A DNA stretch of 64,000 nucleotides, from contig NZ_BEWM01000004.1 in the NCBI RefSeq assembly GCF_002723935.1, forward strand, positions 372,001 through 436,000, in the 5' to 3' direction. A program made the translations under genes and the position numbers. Positions 63,511 through 64,000 of the stretch are shown here, in pieces. Source of the DNA: Gluconobacter cerinus (GTDB lineage: Bacteria > Pseudomonadota > Alphaproteobacteria > Acetobacterales > Acetobacteraceae). Below the pieces are notes generated by a model, which ran no database searches, had not been told where the DNA came from, and saw only the letters and a program-made list of their open reading frames with translations. The first letter of the stretch is position 1; each line of letters starts with the position of its first letter.

Positions 63511-64000
63511 TTACCCCTGTTTCAGGTCGTTGAGAATGGCGTCGGCGGCGCGGAGTGAGAGCGCAGCCATCGTCAAAGTGGAATTCACCGTTCCAGACGC
63601 CGCCATTGTTGCGCCTGTAGCAAGAAACAAATTGGCGTGATCATGGGTTCTGAGCCACTCATCCACGACAGAATCACGCGGATCATGGCCCATGATGGTA
63701 CCACCGGTGATGTGATTGTTCGGAGTAAAGAACGGACTCATTTCAATTTCGGTTCCCCCAAGGGCCTTGGCAATGTCCATCAGGCGCTGCCGGGAAATGA
63801 CCGCTGATTTGCGCACATATTCTCCCACGTCATACGTGACTTCGGGATGGGGAATACCGAGAGCGTCCTTATGATCCTTGGAAAGGACGAGACGGTTATT
63901 TGGGTCAGGGAGAACCTCATGGTTGGCGTAGATGTCCACACCATGAGCCGTACGACGGCGGATCTCTTGGTCCAGTTTCTTGCCAACCAAGCCCATGGAT
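63511..64000 (-). CDS. GMC-family oxidoreductase, C-terminal part (5' end off window)
   Basis: The last 162 or so residues of a flavin-dependent GMC dehydrogenase, such as the large subunit of gluconate 2-, sorbitol or 2-ketogluconate dehydrogenase. FFTPNNHITGGTIMGHDPRDSVVDEWLRTHDHANLFLATG (outlined) and SGTVNSTLTMAALSLRAAD are the C-terminal signature; the His and Asn of these segments form the active site. The N-terminal FAD motif lies beyond base 64000. As first visible gene of the operon with HbpS and OprB, it likely oxidises a sugar or polyol in the periplasm and passes electrons to a cytochrome c subunit not visible here. Confidence 0.92.
   Translation of the reverse strand, partial: SMGLVGKKLDQEIRRRTAHGVDIYANHEVLPDPNNRLVLSKDHKDALGIPHPEVTYDVGEYVRKSAVISRQRLMDIAKALGGTEIEMSPFFTPNNHITGGTIMGHDPRDSVVDEWLRTHDHANLFLATGATMAASGTVNSTLTMAALSLRAADAILNDLKQG

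Overview
The window looks like chromosome of an acetic acid bacterium (Acetobacteraceae, Gluconobacter/Acetobacter type). This is inferred from the gene mix: several TonB-dependent receptors, OprB-type porins, a periplasmic GMC dehydrogenase with an HbpS-like partner, a Hint_2-domain secreted protein, an HWE-family kinase and mid-50s G+C by eye (not computed). Genes are dense, separated by a few strikingly AT-rich promoter regions. I see no rRNA, tRNA, CRISPR array, prophage or intact insertion sequence. Both window ends cut a gene: a response regulator at the left and a GMC oxidoreductase at the right.

Layout. 1-0.3 kb: response regulator. 0.9-8.2 kb: a probable organosulfur-acquisition cluster with a flavin reductase, LysR regulator, SsuD-like luciferase-type monooxygenase, class II aldolase, acyl-CoA-dehydrogenase-like flavoenzyme, SsuC/SsuB-like ABC permease and ATPase, and a nitroreductase; no substrate-binding protein is present. 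8.6-16.6 kb: a coherent locus for scavenging external peptidoglycan fragments, with a TonB receptor, sodium/solute symporter, MurQ etherase, GntR/UTRA regulator, Tat lipoprotein serine hydrolase (AmiE/EstB-like) and BadF-type amino-sugar kinase. The receptor and symporter share the same tandem operator-like motif. 16.7-24.3 kb: MFS exporter, MdaB-like quinone reductase, SRPBCC protein, an exported adenine-deaminase-like enzyme coupled to a HupE-like membrane protein, a methyltransferase and an AraC regulator. 24.3-42.1 kb: an iron and efflux island with three siderophore-type receptors, two with recognisable Fur boxes, an RhtX/FptX-like permease with a cupin, an RND-adaptor-OMF efflux operon and four AraC regulators counting the one at 23.6 kb. 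42.2-44.7 kb: an AIDA-repeat/Hint protein. 45.5-51.9 kb: TonB receptor, orphan PstS, OprB porin and polyphosphate kinase 2, with Pho-box-like sites before the last three. 52-57.5 kb: small membrane protein, SDR, GAF-PAS-GAF HWE kinase and a semialdehyde dehydrogenase. 57.8-64 kb: DHA2 exporter, tannase-family esterase, and a GMC dehydrogenase-HbpS-OprB operon.

The common theme is nutrient capture at the envelope: sulfur, amino sugars, iron, phosphate and plant-derived substrates, each with its own outer-membrane entry or periplasmic processing step and its own local regulator. The peptidoglycan-scavenging locus is the best candidate for a little-described system.
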